Source: JAAURB01 sp049647265
GTDB taxonomy: Bacteria; Cyanobacteriota; Cyanobacteriia; Cyanobacteriales; Microcoleaceae
Length of the DNA: 64,000 nt
Reading direction: 5' to 3'
Assembly: GCA_049647265.1 (NCBI GenBank)
Contig: JBARXJ010000048.1
Span: forward strand, 372,001-436,000
The position numbers were made by a program, and so were the translations under genes. The notes beneath the pieces are model-generated. The model saw only the letters and a list, made by a program, of their open reading frames with translations, made no database searches and was not told the DNA's origin. Shown in pieces: positions 62,575-64,000 of the stretch (the stretch's first letter is position 1; every line of letters starts with the position of its first letter).

Positions 62575-62967
62575 TTCATTTAACGTGAGGCGTTAGGAAT
62601 TTCCCCTAACCGGGATTTTAAGCCCCTCTCCTCATAGGAGAGGGGTTGGGGAGAGGTCGGTTTTAAATTCAGCATAACTGAAAGTGAATCAATTTCACCC
62701 GACTTAACTAGCGCCATACCCATAAAAACAAAGAAGGATAGCAGGAGGGGACACATTTTCAATCCCTCATCCTCTATCCTTTTGAAACAGAGAGCACAGA
62801 TCAACAACAGCTACAGAACTGACACTTGAGTAATATCTAAGACTCAAAAATGCAGTGCCTGTGAACAGCTATATACTTATCGGCCGAATTCGCAAAATTT
62901 ACTCACATCTTTACAAAACTTCATAATTCCTTGAGGAAATTCTGCAATTGTGGGAATAATAAAGCGA
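62575..62967. other. Intergenic region between convergent gcvP and leuC
   Basis: 390 bp. The palindrome CCCCTCTCCT-CAT-AGGAGAGGGG at 62623-62645 is followed by TTGGGGAGAGGTCGGTTTTAAA and could serve as a terminator for gcvP. The short minus-strand ORF across it is repeat-derived and not called. The remainder is without recognisable features. Confidence 0.6.
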
Positions 62968-64000
62968 TTATAAGAGTTCTCGAACATCAGCCACTTCACC
63001 CTTAACCGCCGCTGCCACAACCATTGCCGGACTCATTAACAAAGTCCGTCCCGTTGAAGATCCTTGTCGTCCTTTAAAATTACGGTTAGAAGAACTTGCA
63101 CTAATTTGATTTCCCTGCAACTTATCAGGGTTCATTGCCAGACACATCGAACATCCCGCCTCGCGCCATTCAAACCCGGCAGCAGTAAAAACTTGATCGA
63201 GTCCTTCGGCTTCGGCTTGTTGCTTAACCCGTTCAGAACCCGGAACCACAAAGGCTTTCACCCCTTGGGCAACAGTTCGACCTTGGGCAAATTTAGCGGC
63301 TTCGCGTAAATCACTAATGCGTCCATTGGTACAACTGCCGATAAAGCAAACATCAACTTTTGTCCCTTTAATGGGCGTTCCGGCGCTAAACTCCATGTAA
63401 CGATAGGCTTCTTGGGCAACTTCTTGATCCCCTTTGGGTAAACCTTCGACTTCGGGAACATTTTCACTCACCCCAATACCTTGACCGGGAGTAATTCCCC
63501 AAGTCACTGTCGGTTCAATTTCACTCGCCTCAAAGGTTACGACATCATCGTAAACCGCATCCGCATCACTACGAACTTGCTGCCACCAGTCCACTGCTTT
63601 GTCCCAGTCTTCGCCTTTCGGGGCAAAATCCCGACCTTTAAGATAGTTGTAAGTCGTTTCATCGGGGTTAACATAACCACATCTGGCCCCCCCTTCAATG
63701 GACATATTACAGATGGTCATCCGTTCTTCCATTGACATCGCTTCAATAGTGCTACCCGCAAATTCATAAGCGTATCCGACACCGCCTTTCACGCCTAATT
63801 TACGGATAATGTGTAACACCACATCTTTGGCATAAACCCCTGGCGGAAGTTCGCCATTAACTTCAATGCGCCGCACTTTTAATTTAGACAGAGACAGGGT
63901 TTGAGAAGCCAAAACATCCCGCACTTGAGATGTACCAATGCCGAATGCGATCGCCCCAAATGCGCCATGAGTGGAAGTATGGGAGTCCCCACAAGCAATG
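62968..64000 (-). CDS. leuC: 3-isopropylmalate dehydratase large subunit (N-terminus beyond window)
   Basis: Aconitase-family enzyme of leucine synthesis that isomerises 2- to 3-isopropylmalate with LeuD. The frame is open to the window edge (CGDSHTSTHGAFGAIAFGIG near 63940-64000), so about the first third is missing. Visible blocks: YEFAGSTIEAMSMEERMTIC, NMSIEGGARCGYVNPDETTY, FIGSCTNGRISDLREAAKFA (Fe-S Cys), GFEWREAGCSMCLAMNPD (two further Fe-S Cys), and SSNRNFKGRQGSSTGRTLLMSPAM. The C-terminal end at 62968 is normal. Confidence 0.96.
   Translation of the reverse strand, partial: IACGDSHTSTHGAFGAIAFGIGTSQVRDVLASQTLSLSKLKVRRIEVNGELPPGVYAKDVVLHIIRKLGVKGGVGYAYEFAGSTIEAMSMEERMTICNMSIEGGARCGYVNPDETTYNYLKGRDFAPKGEDWDKAVDWWQQVRSDADAVYDDVVTFEASEIEPTVTWGITPGQGIGVSENVPEVEGLPKGDQEVAQEAYRYMEFSAGTPIKGTKVDVCFIGSCTNGRISDLREAAKFAQGRTVAQGVKAFVVPGSERVKQQAEAEGLDQVFTAAGFEWREAGCSMCLAMNPDKLQGNQISASSSNRNFKGRQGSSTGRTLLMSPAMVVAAAVKGEVADVRELL

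Overview
The window reads as chromosomal DNA of a filamentous, probably non-heterocystous cyanobacterium (Oscillatoria/Planktothrix/Microcoleus-like). This is inferred from frequent GCGATCGC (HIP1) octamers, heptanucleotide tandem arrays, many dispersed palindromic repeats, a huge Ser/Thr-plus-His hybrid kinase, and typical cyanobacterial versions of the housekeeping genes. No rRNA or species marker is present, so the genus is a guess.

Layout. 1-7.5 kb, mostly minus strand: dnaK (3' end outside the window), a small membrane protein, a secreted NTF2-like protein, gcvT, a secreted pentapeptide-repeat protein, ackA and a histidine phosphatase. 7.8-10.3 kb: phosphoketolase xfp, divergent from ackA; together they can turn sugar phosphates into acetyl-phosphate and then acetate plus ATP. 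10.5-22.7 kb: rseP, the 1885-residue hybrid kinase, a UbiH-like hydroxylase, two secreted proteins (one PEP-CTERM), ispD and a GT9 glycosyltransferase. 22.8-32.7 kb: a two-gene histidine kinase operon, an ABC-F ATPase, a 2H phosphoesterase, holA and an acidic single-pass membrane protein. 32.8-40.1 kb: tRNA-Leu(CAG), two tandem internalin-like LRR proteins, carB and tRNA-Leu(UAG).

40.3-59 kb is a defence and mobile region. It holds a complete class 1 DISARM anti-phage operon (drmD-drmMI-[parD-like]-drmA-drmB-drmC). Next comes a decayed remnant of what looks like a type V-K CRISPR-associated transposon: the C-terminal end of tniQ plus TnsB-site-like repeats, interrupted by an IS200/IS605 element whose tnpB is itself broken. 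tRNA-Val(GAC) and a NACHT-type NTPase gene with an in-frame stop follow. A 37-bp imperfect direct repeat (32/37), next to a tRNA gene on each side, brackets DISARM and the transposon remnant.

59.5-64 kb returns to metabolism: gcvP (glycine cleavage P-protein, partner of the distant gcvT) and leuC (5' end outside the window).

The most unusual sequence features are low-complexity and palindromic repeats that reach into genes. Heptamer arrays free of G end at the start codons of three DISARM genes. A 221-nt stretch without a single G separates drmA from drmB. C/G-rich palindromes are inserted in frame in the hybrid kinase, DrmMI and GcvP, and another small repeat has broken TnpB at its catalytic RuvC-II glutamate.
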